64,000 bases of DNA from positions 1 to 64,000 of the forward strand of contig NZ_JAMFKN010000010.1 of the NCBI RefSeq assembly GCF_023487995.1, read 5' to 3'. This document shows, piece by piece, positions 8,275 through 17,081 of this stretch. This stretch comes from Thermohalobaculum sediminis (GTDB lineage: Bacteria; Pseudomonadota; Alphaproteobacteria; Rhodobacterales; Rhodobacteraceae). How positions within the stretch are numbered: the first letter of the stretch is position 1; every line of letters begins with the position of its first letter. Below the pieces are notes generated by a model. That model was given only the letters and a program-made list of their open reading frames with translations, did no database searches and was not told the origin of the DNA. The translations under genes were made by a program, and so were the position numbers.

Positions 8275-8928
8275 ATGTTCATGAAACCGGCCGAAAGCAT
8301 CGAGGCGTGGACCAAGCCCACCAAGGCGGCGTTCGACTTCTGGGTCAGTTTCTGGCCGGTCGCCCCGGCCTTCGGCGTCGAGTGGCGCTTTGCCGAAGTG
8401 ATGCCGCGCTTCACGCCCCGCATCCTCGAAACCGGCATGGAGCCCGAGGAAGCCCCGGCCGAGGCCGCCGCGCCGAAGAAGGCGAAGGCCGTGCGCAAGG
8501 CGCCGAAGCCGCATGCCGAACCCGCCGTCGATATCGTCGAGGCGGTCGAGGCCGCCATCGCCCCGGTCGATGCGCTGGTCGAGGCCGCGATCGAGAACGT
8601 CACGGGCATCGTCGACGCGATGAGCGAGGCTGCGGCCGCGCAGGGGGTGAATGCCGTCGACGCCCTGCCGAGCGAGGAGGCCGCGCCGGCCGCGAAGCCC
8701 GCCGGGCTTCTGGACGCGGCGCCCGCGAAGGCCGACGATCTCAAGCTGATCAAGGGGATCGGCCCGGCGCTGGAGGCACAGCTCAACGGTCTCGGCGTCT
8801 ATACCTTCGCGCAGATCGCCGGGTTCTCGGACGCGGATCTCGCCTGGGTGGACGAGAACCTCACGGCCTTCAAGGGCCGCTGCTTCCGGGACGACTGGAT
8901 CGGGCAGGCGCGCGCGCATCTGGGCTGA
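8275..8928 (+). CDS. Helix-hairpin-helix protein, NADH dehydrogenase subunit E-like tail
   Basis: This is a 217-residue protein of uncertain role. Residues ~1-45 contain an aromatic amphipathic stretch (FDFWVSFWPVAPAFGVEW). Residues ~50-150 are an Ala/Glu/Lys-rich low-complexity linker. Residues ~155-215 form a helix-hairpin-helix domain (DDLKLIKGIGPALEAQLNGL, later FKGRCFRDDWIGQA) of the type found at the ends of some alphaproteobacterial NuoE proteins and in predicted 5'-DNA nuclease-like proteins. It could bind nucleic acid or a protein partner. The ATG at 8275 has an AGGA ribosome-binding site, and a terminator follows the stop. Confidence 0.8.
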   Translation: MFMKPAESIEAWTKPTKAAFDFWVSFWPVAPAFGVEWRFAEVMPRFTPRILETGMEPEEAPAEAAAPKKAKAVRKAPKPHAEPAVDIVEAVEAAIAPVDALVEAAIENVTGIVDAMSEAAAAQGVNAVDALPSEEAAPAAKPAGLLDAAPAKADDLKLIKGIGPALEAQLNGLGVYTFAQIAGFSDADLAWVDENLTAFKGRCFRDDWIGQARAHLG

Positions 8929-8967
8929 AGCCTCGCCGGGGCAGGCCCCGGCCCGGGAATGTCATTG

Positions 8968-8995
8968 GCCCGCGCCGCTCGCCGGCGCGGGCTTT
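8968..8995 (+). terminator. Terminator hairpin after helix-hairpin-helix gene
   Basis: A 10-bp G+C stem (GCCCGCGCCG / CGGCGCGGGC) with a 5-nt loop is followed by TTT and further T-rich bases. It lies 39 bases past the stop at 8928, just before the convergent tpiA stop. Confidence 0.65.
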
Positions 8996-9001
8996 GCTGT
9001 T

Positions 9002-9745
9002 TCAGCTGGCCGCCGCGACGATGGGCAGGAAATCGCCCGCCTTGAGGCTCGCGCCGCCGACCAGCCCGCCATCGACATTGCCGACCGCGAAGATCTCGGC
9101 CGCGTTCGTGGGCTTGACCGAGCCGCCATAGAGTAGCCGGAACCCGTCGGCGGCCCCCGTGCCGAAGCGGCTTGCCAGATCGGCGCGCATGAAGTCGTGG
9201 ACTTCGGCGATCTCGGCCAGCGTCGGCGTGCGGCCGGTGCCGATGGCCCAGACCGGCTCGTAGGCGATCACAGTGTTCGCCGCCGTGGCCCCGCCGGGCA
9301 CCGAGCCGCGAAGCTGCCGGCCGACGACGCCCAGCGTGTCGCCCGCGTCGCGGCTCGATTCCGTCTCGCCCACGCAGATGATGGCCACGAGACCCGCACG
9401 CCACGCGGCTTCGGCCTTGGCGCGCACCGCGGCATCGCTCTCGCCATGGTCGGCGCGGCGCTCGGAATGGCCGACGATGACATGCGAGGCGCCGGCATCG
9501 GCCAGCATCTCGGCCGACAGGTCGCCCGTGTGGGCACCCGACGCCGCCGCGTGGCAGTCCTGACCGCCGATGGCGACGCGGCTGTCGCGGGCGCGTGCGG
9601 CGAAGGCGGCGATCAGCGTGGCCGGCGGGCAGATGACGACCTCGGCCCCGCCTGCCGCGCCCGCGATCAGCGCATCGAGTTCCGAGACCGAGCCCGCGAG
9701 CCCGTTCATCTTCCAGTTTCCGGCGGCAATCTTCACGCGCGGCAT
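9002..9745 (-). CDS. tpiA: Triosephosphate isomerase
   Basis: This 247-residue glycolytic/Calvin-cycle enzyme interconverts dihydroxyacetone phosphate and glyceraldehyde 3-phosphate in the cytoplasm. The family residues are visible: substrate-binding Asn and Lys in AAGNWKMNG near the N-terminus, the catalytic His in VGHSERR, the catalytic Glu in [11 protein letters not shown], and the phosphate-gripping GGSVKP. The upstream ATG at 9808 would add 21 residues with no family counterpart. The start at 9745 gives the normal length and has a GGGAGAGGCGAGG ribosome-binding site. Confidence 0.96.
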   Translation of the reverse strand: MPRVKIAAGNWKMNGLAGSVSELDALIAGAAGGAEVVICPPATLIAAFAARARDSRVAIGGQDCHAAASGAHTGDLSAEMLADAGASHVIVGHSERRADHGESDAAVRAKAEAAWRAGLVAIICVGETESSRDAGDTLGVVGRQLRGSVPGGATAANTVIAYEPVWAIGTGRTPTLAEIAEVHDFMRADLASRFGTGAADGFRLLYGGSVKPTNAAEIFAVGNVDGGLVGGASLKAGDFLPIVAAAS

Positions 9746-9824
9746 CCTCGCCTCTCCCGCTTGCTCATGGGTCAGGCGAGTCATAGGCGAGCCGCCCGGG
9801 CCGGGCAACCCGGGGGCAGGGGGC

Positions 9825-10181
9825 TCAGGCGTCCCGGAACTTGATCGACTCGCCGCAGCCGCAGGCCTCGGACACGTTCGGATTGTTGAACACGAATCCC
9901 GATTCCAGCAGCGATGCGCGGTAGTCGATCTCGGTGCCGAACAGGAACATCTGCGCCATCGGCGCGATCATCACGCGCGCGCCGTCCTGCTCGACCACGA
10001 CGTCATGCTGCCCGATCTCTGTGGCGTGCTCCATGGTGTATTCCATGCCGGCGCAGCCACCCTTCTTCACGCCGATCTTGAGCCCCTTCACGCCGCCCTC
10101 CGAGCGGTCCATCAGCCTGCGGATCTGCCGCACGGCTGCGGGGGTGAGCGTGACCGGGTCCTTGCCGGGTATGCCGAACAT
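9825..10181 (-). CDS. Fe-S cluster assembly A-type carrier (SufA/HesB family)
   Basis: This 118-residue A-type carrier binds and delivers Fe-S clusters. The three conserved cysteines are present: GGCAGMEY in the middle and the C-terminal pair EACGCGES. It is the last gene of a three-gene minus-strand group with the SufT-like protein and an 87-residue unknown. No sufBCDS genes are in the window, so this is a detached part of the Suf pathway, or the core lies elsewhere. Confidence 0.92.
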   Translation of the reverse strand: MFGIPGKDPVTLTPAAVRQIRRLMDRSEGGVKGLKIGVKKGGCAGMEYTMEHATEIGQHDVVVEQDGARVMIAPMAQMFLFGTEIDYRASLLESGFVFNNPNVSEACGCGESIKFRDA

Positions 10182-10204
10182 TCAAACCGTCTCCCTGGAT
10201 CGGA

Positions 10205-10564
10205 TCACATGAAGCCCAGCTCGAGCCGGGCCTCGTCGGACAGCTTATCCATGCCCCAGGGCGGGTCCCAGACAAGCTGCACGTTGACTGTCTTGACGCC
10301 CGGCAGCGGCTCGACGGCGTCGGCCACCCAGCCCGGCATCTCGCCCGCCACCGGGCAGCCCGGCGCGGTCAGGGTCATGTCGATCTCGACATTGTTCTCG
10401 CCGTCGATGGCGATGCGGTAGACCAGGCCCAGATCGTAGATGTTCACCGGGATCTCGGGGTCGTAGACCGTGCGGCACGCCTCGACCACGTCCGCGTAGA
10501 GCGGGTGCTCGGTCGAGGAGGGGGCGATCAGCGTGTCGCCCTCGGTGCGGGGCATCGCGTCCAT
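10205..10564 (-). CDS. sufT: SufT/MIP18-family Fe-S assembly protein (DUF59)
   Basis: This 119-residue protein has the MIP18/DUF59 fold, which takes part in Fe-S cluster maturation. The diagnostic segments are YDPEIPVNIYDLGLVY (with the conserved D-P-E-I) and MTLTAPGCPVAGEMP, with the conserved Cys, followed by VWDPPWGMDKLSDEARLELG. The ATG at 10564 is preceded by AGAGGTG. This site overlaps the stop codon of the 87-residue upstream gene, so the two genes are coupled. A Met three codons in is an alternative start. Confidence 0.9.
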   Translation of the reverse strand: MDAMPRTEGDTLIAPSSTEHPLYADVVEACRTVYDPEIPVNIYDLGLVYRIAIDGENNVEIDMTLTAPGCPVAGEMPGWVADAVEPLPGVKTVNVQLVWDPPWGMDKLSDEARLELGFM

Positions 10565-10569
10565 GGCGT

Positions 10570-10833
10570 TCACCTCTGCGACGACAGGTTGGCGATCAGC
10601 GCCTCGGTCCGGCGCCGGACTTCGTCGGCCATCTTGTGCGCCTTGTCCTGGTCCTCGAGCGGGTAGCGCAGCATTGCGTCCACGGCACTTTCCTGCGTGT
10701 GGCTCGCGGCCTTGAGGATCGCGCTCTCGACGGCGGCGGCGATCTCGTCGCGCTGCGTCGGGCCAAGCTTCGCGCCGAGCGATTTCTCGATCAACTCGAT
10801 CGCCTCGTCCCTGAACGTCCTGAGCTTGGTCAT
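10570..10833 (-). CDS. Unknown 87-residue protein, first gene of SufT-SufA group
   Basis: I do not recognise this small soluble protein. It is predicted helical, with mixed charges (MTKLRTFRDEAIELIEKSLG … AAAVESAILKAASHTQESAVD) and no cysteine, membrane segment or signal peptide. It has a GGAG ribosome-binding site. Its stop lies inside the ribosome-binding region of the SufT-like gene, so it is expressed with the Fe-S genes. On the minus strand a TTATAT box (10869-10864) ~30 bases upstream of the ATG could be the -10 of the operon promoter. A link to Fe-S assembly is inferred from position only. Confidence 0.72.
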   Translation of the reverse strand: MTKLRTFRDEAIELIEKSLGAKLGPTQRDEIAAAVESAILKAASHTQESAVDAMLRYPLEDQDKAHKMADEVRRRTEALIANLSSQR

Positions 10834-10998
10834 CGCGCAACTCCGCTGCTTTCCCGAGTGTTCATATAAGGATTACCCCCTCGGCGTCCAGAGCGTCCGC
10901 CCCGGCAGGCGTGGCCGTCCGAAGCGGCGGCGGAGCACGGGCTCTCGCGGAGGGCCGGGCAGGCGGGCCGAGTTGCGCGGGCGCGCGGGGCGCTCTAG

Positions 10999-12162
<1,164 letters not shown>

Positions 12163-12470
12163 CGGCCGGGGCGCGGCACGGCTTCGGGCGGCGCAGGCCG
12201 TTCATGCGTGAAAGCCGCGCTGGCCTTCACCGGCCTGTTCGGATCGGGACCCATCGGCGAAGACCCGCTGCCCAATCCCCCGAGCCGGAGCTTCGCAGGC
12301 ATCGCCATGCGCAGGAGATTCCAGCTCAGGCCCGGGTCGCGAATCCCGCCCGGACCGCGAGAGCCCGGGTCGCCGCGACGCGGCATCGCGCAACGCCATG
12401 CGGGATCGGACCGATACGACAACGGGCGCCGGATCGCTCCGGCGCCCGCCCGCTCGAAAGCCGCGATGGG
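12163..12470. other. 308-base intergenic stretch, only a terminator seen
   Basis: This region lies between the convergent tgt and fadL-like genes. I see no supported gene. Short open frames on both strands have no ribosome-binding site or family resemblance. The only clear element is the hairpin at 12424-12447. Confidence 0.5.
12424..12447 (-). terminator. Terminator hairpin after FadL-like porin gene
   Basis: A perfect 10-bp stem (GGGCGCCGGA / TCCGGCGCCC) with a TCGC loop lies 24 bases beyond the stop of the porin gene. On the minus strand it is followed by GTTGTCGT, a weak T tract. Confidence 0.6.
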
Positions 12471-13694
12471 TCAGAAGCGGAGCGTGCCGCCGATCGAGAA
12501 GATATGCGCGCCGCCGTCGTACTGCAGCGAGGTGCCGGCGAGCGGGCCCCGCTGAAGCGTCACGTCGGGGTCGTCGAGCGCGTGGAGGTAGGAATAGGCC
12601 GCGTCGATCGACATCGAGTCGGTGAGGCGGTAGCTGGCGCCGAGCGACAGCCAGAGGCGATCCTCGTCCGGAACGCGCACGGTGCGGAAGGCGTCCGAGG
12701 TCGGGGTCTCGTCCCAGGCGACGCCGCCGCGCAGCGTGAAGCTGCGGGAGATGTCATACTCGGCGCCCAGCGAGACGAAGAAGGCGTCGTCGTAATTCTG
12801 GACGTCCGAGAAGGCGAGGCCGGGCGCGTTCGTCGCGCTCACGTCGATCCGGTCGAAGCGCGACCAGTTGATCCACCGCCCTTCGAGCATCACCCGCAGG
12901 TCCTCGCCGACGTCCTGGGTCACGCCGATCTGCACCCAGTTCGGCAATTCTGTCTTGGCAACGCCGGTTATACCCGCAGTTTCCGGGATGCCGCCGGCAA
13001 GCCCGCCAAAGATGGCGGTATTGAAATCTAACTCGTAGCCATGATGGTAAGCGGCGCCGATGCGGGTACCCTCCAGTGGTTCATACAGCGCTCCGAATGA
13101 GAAACTTACAGAATACTGGCTGCCGTCGAGATTGACGGCCGCGCTGGTCAGGCGCGCATCCGCGTAGAGAATGTCCAGCGACGCGCCGAAGGTGAGGTTG
13201 TCGAGCACGTCATAGGCGATCGTCGGGGCGATCACGACGGTGCGCAGCTCGGAGGTGCGGCCATCGACCATCCCCGGCCAGAAGGTGGGGTATTCGGTCT
13301 TGAGGCCGAAGGGCGCATAGCTGGTCAGGCCGACGACGAGATCTTCGTTGACCCGGAAGCCCGCGGCGAAGGCGGGGACGACGCCGGTGCGGTCGGCATC
13401 GAATTCCTGCCCGGCAAAGGGGCCGTTGGTGAAGGTGCCGTCCGAGATCGGGGCGACGACCGAGACATTTCCGCCGATCTCGAAGTTCTCGACCGTCGTC
13501 AGCGCCGCCGGGTTGAAGGTCGCGAAGGTGACGTCGGATGCCGCCGACGCCGTGCCCGCGAGGGACGTGCCCATGCCCTTGGCCGAGCGCTCGTTGAGCT
13601 GGAAGGCACCGGCCTGCGCGCCGCTTGCCGTCATGCCGATCGCGATGAGTGCTGTGGTTGCGATCAAACCACTCTTGGCAATCCTGTTCACCAT
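12471..13694 (-). CDS. OmpP1/FadL-family outer membrane transporter
   Basis: This 407-residue outer membrane beta-barrel probably takes up hydrophobic compounds such as long-chain fatty acids. It has a clear signal peptide (residues ~1-28, ending SGAQA), then the mature start GAFQLNERSAKGMGTSLAGT and NPAAL, the FadL N-terminal hatch signature. Amphipathic strands follow, ending in an aromatic residue (IGGTLRF), as required for barrel insertion. I chose the ATG at 13694, which begins the signal peptide and has a GAGGAAG ribosome-binding site. A perfect palindrome ~90 bases upstream suggests a dedicated regulator. Confidence 0.92.
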   Translation of the reverse strand: MVNRIAKSGLIATTALIAIGMTASGAQAGAFQLNERSAKGMGTSLAGTASAASDVTFATFNPAALTTVENFEIGGNVSVVAPISDGTFTNGPFAGQEFDADRTGVVPAFAAGFRVNEDLVVGLTSYAPFGLKTEYPTFWPGMVDGRTSELRTVVIAPTIAYDVLDNLTFGASLDILYADARLTSAAVNLDGSQYSVSFSFGALYEPLEGTRIGAAYHHGYELDFNTAIFGGLAGGIPETAGITGVAKTELPNWVQIGVTQDVGEDLRVMLEGRWINWSRFDRIDVSATNAPGLAFSDVQNYDDAFFVSLGAEYDISRSFTLRGGVAWDETPTSDAFRTVRVPDEDRLWLSLGASYRLTDSMSIDAAYSYLHALDDPDVTLQRGPLAGTSLQYDGGAHIFSIGGTLRF

Positions 13695-14005
13695 CTTCCT
13701 CGTGTCCTGGTGCGATCCTCGCCGTCGTCCTGACGCCGCATCGTTCGCTGCGCGGCACTTGAATTCAGCGCTCATTGCAGGGTTACGTGCACGTAAGCAA
13801 GCGGTGACGCTACGGCATGGCGGTGAATTTGGTGTGATCGGCAGCGCCTCCGGAGAAACAATTCCGTGTCCGGTCGGACATGAAACGGTGATGCGCCCGA
13901 AATCGTTGCGACATGGTGCGGCCTTGCGGCACCGGGGGGCCTGGGGCTCTGGACGTGCCGGGACGCCCGCGCCATTATCGCGCCGCATCGAAGGGAGCGA
14001 GTCGC
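13695..14005. other. 311-base divergent promoter region, fadL-like and NDUFA12 genes
   Basis: No gene is seen. The region must hold the promoters for the porin (minus) and the NDUFA12-mlaD operon (plus). Its salient feature is the palindrome at 13783-13796. On the minus strand a TTGCTT hexamer (13802-13797) sits directly next to the palindrome and could be the -35 box of the porin promoter; the matching -10 is weak. Confidence 0.5.
13783..13796. promoter_or_regulatory. Perfect 14-bp palindrome TTACGTGCACGTAA, likely operator
   Basis: The sequence reads identically on both strands and stands ~90 bases upstream of the FadL-like gene start, next to a possible -35 hexamer. Perfect palindromes with TTAC/GTAA ends are typical of dimeric TetR- or MerR-type regulators of fatty acid or branched-chain catabolism. 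The identity of the regulator is not visible in the window. Confidence 0.5.
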
Positions 14006-14386
14006 ATGAGCATCCTCAGCGAGATCTTCACCTGGTGGAACGGCCAGACCATGGGCACGCGCCTCTACACCGCCCGCAATGGCGAGTTGGTGGGCGAGGA
14101 CGAGGCGGGCAACCGCTTCTATCGCAGCCGCGACGGCAAGCGCCGCTGGGTGATCTACAACGGCGAGGCCGAGGCGAGCCGCGTCTCGCCCGACTGGCAC
14201 GGCTGGCTGCACCACACCTTCGACGAGGCGCCGTCCGAGAGCCCGCTGCCGCGCAAGGGCTGGGAGAAGCCGCATGTCCCCAACATGACCGGCTCGGCCG
14301 AGGCCTATCACCCGCCGGGCAGCGTGCTTACGCCGGCACGGCGGCCGCGCGCGACCGGGGATTACGACGCCTGGCAGCCCGAGTAA
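14006..14386 (+). CDS. NDUFA12-family complex I accessory subunit
   Basis: This 126-residue homologue of the mitochondrial NADH dehydrogenase accessory subunit NDUFA12 (B17.2) is found in alphaproteobacterial complex I. It is recognised by the conserved core: [15 protein letters not shown], the [12 protein letters not shown] segment and RRWVIYNG, followed by the PDWHGWLHH motif and the C-terminal HPPGSVLTP. The ATG at 14006 has a GGGAG ribosome-binding site. It is followed after 5 bases by mlaD, an order usual in Rhodobacterales. Confidence 0.95.
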   Translation: MSILSEIFTWWNGQTMGTRLYTARNGELVGEDEAGNRFYRSRDGKRRWVIYNGEAEASRVSPDWHGWLHHTFDEAPSESPLPRKGWEKPHVPNMTGSAEAYHPPGSVLTPARRPRATGDYDAWQPE

Positions 14387-14391
14387 CCGGC

Positions 14392-14844
14392 ATGGCAAGC
14401 AACACGGCCGAGACGCTGATCGGCGCCATCGTCCTTGCGGTGGCCGGGGGGTTCCTGGTCTACGCCGCGAACACCGCCGACCTCGGCTTCGGCAAGGCCG
14501 ACGGCTATCGCGTGGTCGCGAATTTCCGCAAGGCCGAGGGCATCGCGGTGGGCGGCGACGTGCGCATCGCCGGCGTCAAGGTCGGCTCGATCACCGACAT
14601 GGAGCTGAACAGCAAGACCTATTTCGCGGCCGTGACGCTGACGCTCCAGAACGGGATCGAGATCCCCGAGGACTCGGTCGCCAAGATCACCTCGGCCAGC
14701 CTGCTGGGCGATTCCTATGTCGCGATCGACCCCGGCGCGGCCGAGTTCATGCTGGCCGATGGCGACGAGCTGGTGAACACGCAGAGCTCGGTCTCGGTCG
14801 GCGACCTGATCGGGCGGTTCATCCACGGGGCACCGACCGAGTGA
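14392..14844 (+). CDS. mlaD: MlaD-family lipid-asymmetry substrate-binding protein
   Basis: This 150-residue inner-membrane-anchored MCE-domain protein of the Mla phospholipid transport system has an N-terminal transmembrane helix (~8-27, LIGAIVLAVAGGFLVYAA). The MCE domain follows (RVVANFRKAEGIAVGGDVRIAGVKVG, then SASLLGDSYVAID). Partners MlaE and MlaF are not in the window. It overlaps the next gene by 4 bases (GTGA). Confidence 0.93.
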   Translation: MASNTAETLIGAIVLAVAGGFLVYAANTADLGFGKADGYRVVANFRKAEGIAVGGDVRIAGVKVGSITDMELNSKTYFAAVTLTLQNGIEIPEDSVAKITSASLLGDSYVAIDPGAAEFMLADGDELVNTQSSVSVGDLIGRFIHGAPTE

Positions 14845-15617
14845 GCGCGGCGTCGGGCGAGGGGCGGGGTAGCGACGCCTGGTCGGCCGCGAACTACGCG
14901 CAGAACGCCCGTTTCGTAAGCGACCTGGGCGCGCCAGTGCTGGCGCTGCTCGATCCGCGGCCGGGCGAGGACATCCTCGACCTCGGCTGCGGCGACGGGG
15001 TGCTGAGCCTCCGGCTGGTCGAGGCGGGGGCCCGCGTCGTGGGGGTGGATGCCTCGGTAGACATGGTTGCAGCAGCACGGGCGCGCGGCATCGACGCGCG
15101 GCTGGCGGATGGCCATGCGCTGGAGTTCGAGCGCGCCTTCGATGGCGTCTTCTCGAACGCGGCGCTGCACTGGATGACTCGGCCCGACGCGGTGATCGCG
15201 GGCGTGGCGCGGGCACTGCGGCCCGGCGGGCGCTTCGTGGCTGAGTTCGGCGGCGCGGGCAACGTGGCGGCGATCCGCACGGCGATCATCTCGGTGCTGT
15301 TGCACGATCACGGGATCGAGACGACGCTCGACGACATCTGGTATTTCCCGACCGAGGGCGAGCATCGCGCGCGGCTCGAGGCCGGTGGGTTCGAAGTCGA
15401 GGAGATCGCGCTGATCCCGCGCCCGACGCCGGTGTCGGCAGGGATCGAGGCGTGGCTCGCGACGCTGGCCGCGCCGGCGCTGGGGCTTCTGCCCGCGGCC
15501 CGGCGCGCGGCGGCGGCGGCGCGGATCGGTGCGCTGCTGGCCCCCGCGCTGCGCGACCGCGAGGGGAACTGGCGGGCCGATTATGTGCGATTGCGCTTCC
15601 GCGCCCGGCTGCGCTAG
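14841..15617 (+). CDS. Class I SAM-dependent methyltransferase
   Basis: This 258-residue protein has the Rossmann-fold methyltransferase motif I DILDLGCGDGVLSL (~43-56) and motif II VGVDASVDMV. A post-motif region, FDGVFSNAALHWM, resembles trans-aconitate and other small-molecule methyltransferases. The substrate cannot be read from the sequence. The GTG start overlaps the mlaD stop (GTGA), and the DUF2155 gene follows after 9 bases. It is therefore part of the same transcript as NDUFA12 and mlaD, an insertion into an otherwise common gene order. Confidence 0.85.
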   Translation: MSAASGEGRGSDAWSAANYAQNARFVSDLGAPVLALLDPRPGEDILDLGCGDGVLSLRLVEAGARVVGVDASVDMVAAARARGIDARLADGHALEFERAFDGVFSNAALHWMTRPDAVIAGVARALRPGGRFVAEFGGAGNVAAIRTAIISVLLHDHGIETTLDDIWYFPTEGEHRARLEAGGFEVEEIALIPRPTPVSAGIEAWLATLAAPALGLLPAARRAAAAARIGALLAPALRDREGNWRADYVRLRFRARLR

Positions 15618-15626
15618 GAGGGGGCG

Positions 15627-16418
15627 ATGCGCTGCACCCGTCTGATCGCGACCGTTCTGGCGGCGGCCCTCGCGGGCCTGCCGGGGCTCGCGCTCGCGCA
15701 GACCGGCGGGGCGATCGAGGAGAGCCCGCTCGAGCCGCTGCGCCCGCGCCTGCCGGGCGGCACCGTGGTGACGCCGGAGACGCGCAATCCGCTGCCCGGC
15801 GGGATCACTGTCGTGCCCGGCGAGCCTGCGGGTGGGGCAGACACCACGGCGCCCGGCACGGAGGCGGCGGCGCCCGGCCAAGCCGGGCTCGGGCTGCCAG
15901 CCGGGGACGGGGCCGAGACGCCTGCCGACGCGGACCCGCTGCCGGGCGGAGCAGCTGCGGGCGCGGCGACCGCGACCCTGCCGCCCGAAAGCGAGGAGCA
16001 GCCGGGAGCGGACCTCTTCAAGCGCGCCCCGCCGGGAACCGGCAGCGTGCTGGGCGCGCAGGCGCCGGAACTGATCGAGCCGGTGGCACGCGAGGACGCC
16101 CCGGGCGCCGTGCTGCGCCAGCTCGACAAGCTGACCGGGCGCATCGACACCTTCGATCTGAAGGCGGGCGAGGAGGCCACGGTCTCGCGCCTGCGCGTGG
16201 CGCTGACCGAGTGCCGGTTGCCCGAGGACGGGACCAGCGGCAACCACATCGCCTTCCTGCGGATCTGGGACACCAAGCGTCCGGATGCGCCGCCGGTGTT
16301 CGCGGGCTGGATGTTCGCCGACAGCCCGGCGCTGTCGGCCATGGACCACCCGCGCTACGACCTCTGGGTGATCCGCTGTATCACCGCCTCGGGGTCCGAG
16401 TCGGCGGTGAACCGGTAG
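15627..16418 (+). CDS. Secreted DUF2155-family protein
   Basis: This 263-residue protein has a signal peptide (~1-25, ending ALA-QTGG) and a Pro/Gly/Ala-rich variable region to ~150. The C-terminal DUF2155 domain (~160-258) has the typical KLTGRIDTFDLKAGE start and the LRIWDTKRPDAPPVFAGWMF core, including a conserved cysteine (LTECRLPED). The function is unknown; the family sits beside NDUFA12 and mlaD in many alphaproteobacteria. The last 64 bases overlap the 3' end of the convergent aat gene. Confidence 0.9.
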   Translation: MRCTRLIATVLAAALAGLPGLALAQTGGAIEESPLEPLRPRLPGGTVVTPETRNPLPGGITVVPGEPAGGADTTAPGTEAAAPGQAGLGLPAGDGAETPADADPLPGGAAAGAATATLPPESEEQPGADLFKRAPPGTGSVLGAQAPELIEPVAREDAPGAVLRQLDKLTGRIDTFDLKAGEEATVSRLRVALTECRLPEDGTSGNHIAFLRIWDTKRPDAPPVFAGWMFADSPALSAMDHPRYDLWVIRCITASGSESAVNR

Positions 16419-17014
16419 AAATCGGCGTCGCGCGTTACCGCCTCGTCCAGCATTCGCAGATAGGCCGCGCGCGAGATGCTGATCGCCCCCAGGCTCTCGA
16501 GATGCGGCGTGAGGAATTGCGTGTCGAGGAGCTGATATCCTCCCGCCCGCAGCCGCGCTACGAGATGGGCAAGCGCGAGCTTCGAGCTGTCGGTCGCGCG
16601 GCTGAACATGCTCTCGCCGAAGAAGGCCGCGCCGCGGCTCACCCCGTAGAGCCCGCCGACCAGGCGGCCCCCGATCCGGATCTCGACAGAATGGGCATGA
16701 CCCATGTCGTGGAGTGCGGTGTAGAGGCGGCGGATCGGGCGGTTGATCCAGGTCTCGGGCCGGGCGGCGCAGGCGTCGAGCACCTCGCCGAAGGCGCGAT
16801 CGACCGTGACCGTGTAGTCGGCGCGGCGCATCCGGCGGCGCAGGCTGCGCGAGAGGTGGAAGCCGTCGAGCGGGATGATGCCGCGCTGGCGCGGCTCGAC
16901 CCAGAAGACCTCGTCGGCCTCGGCCGAATCGGCCATCGGAAAGACGCCGGCCTCGTAGGCGCGCAGGAGCAGGGCTGGCGTGATCTCGGGCGGTTGCGGG
17001 TCGTGGTCCTTCAT
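16355..17014 (-). CDS. aat: Leucyl/phenylalanyl-tRNA-protein transferase
   Basis: This 219-residue N-end-rule enzyme transfers Leu or Phe from tRNA to N-terminal Arg/Lys of proteins, marking them for ClpAP. Family motifs: ITPALLLRAYEAGVFPMA at the start, FWVEPRQRGIIPLD, GHAHSVEIRIGG, and FGESMFSR with LVARLRAGGYQLLDTQF. Length is normal. It is the third gene of the accB-accC-aat direction, 67 bases after accC. The final 64 bases are antisense to the DUF2155 coding sequence. Confidence 0.95.
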   Translation of the reverse strand: MKDHDPQPPEITPALLLRAYEAGVFPMADSAEADEVFWVEPRQRGIIPLDGFHLSRSLRRRMRRADYTVTVDRAFGEVLDACAARPETWINRPIRRLYTALHDMGHAHSVEIRIGGRLVGGLYGVSRGAAFFGESMFSRATDSSKLALAHLVARLRAGGYQLLDTQFLTPHLESLGAISISRAAYLRMLDEAVTRDADFYRFTADSDPEAVIQRITQRS

Positions 17015-17081
17015 GGGCTGAACCTTGGCGCGGCGATTTTCCGAGACTAGGGCCGCCCGCGCCGTCGCGCCTTGAGCGAGA

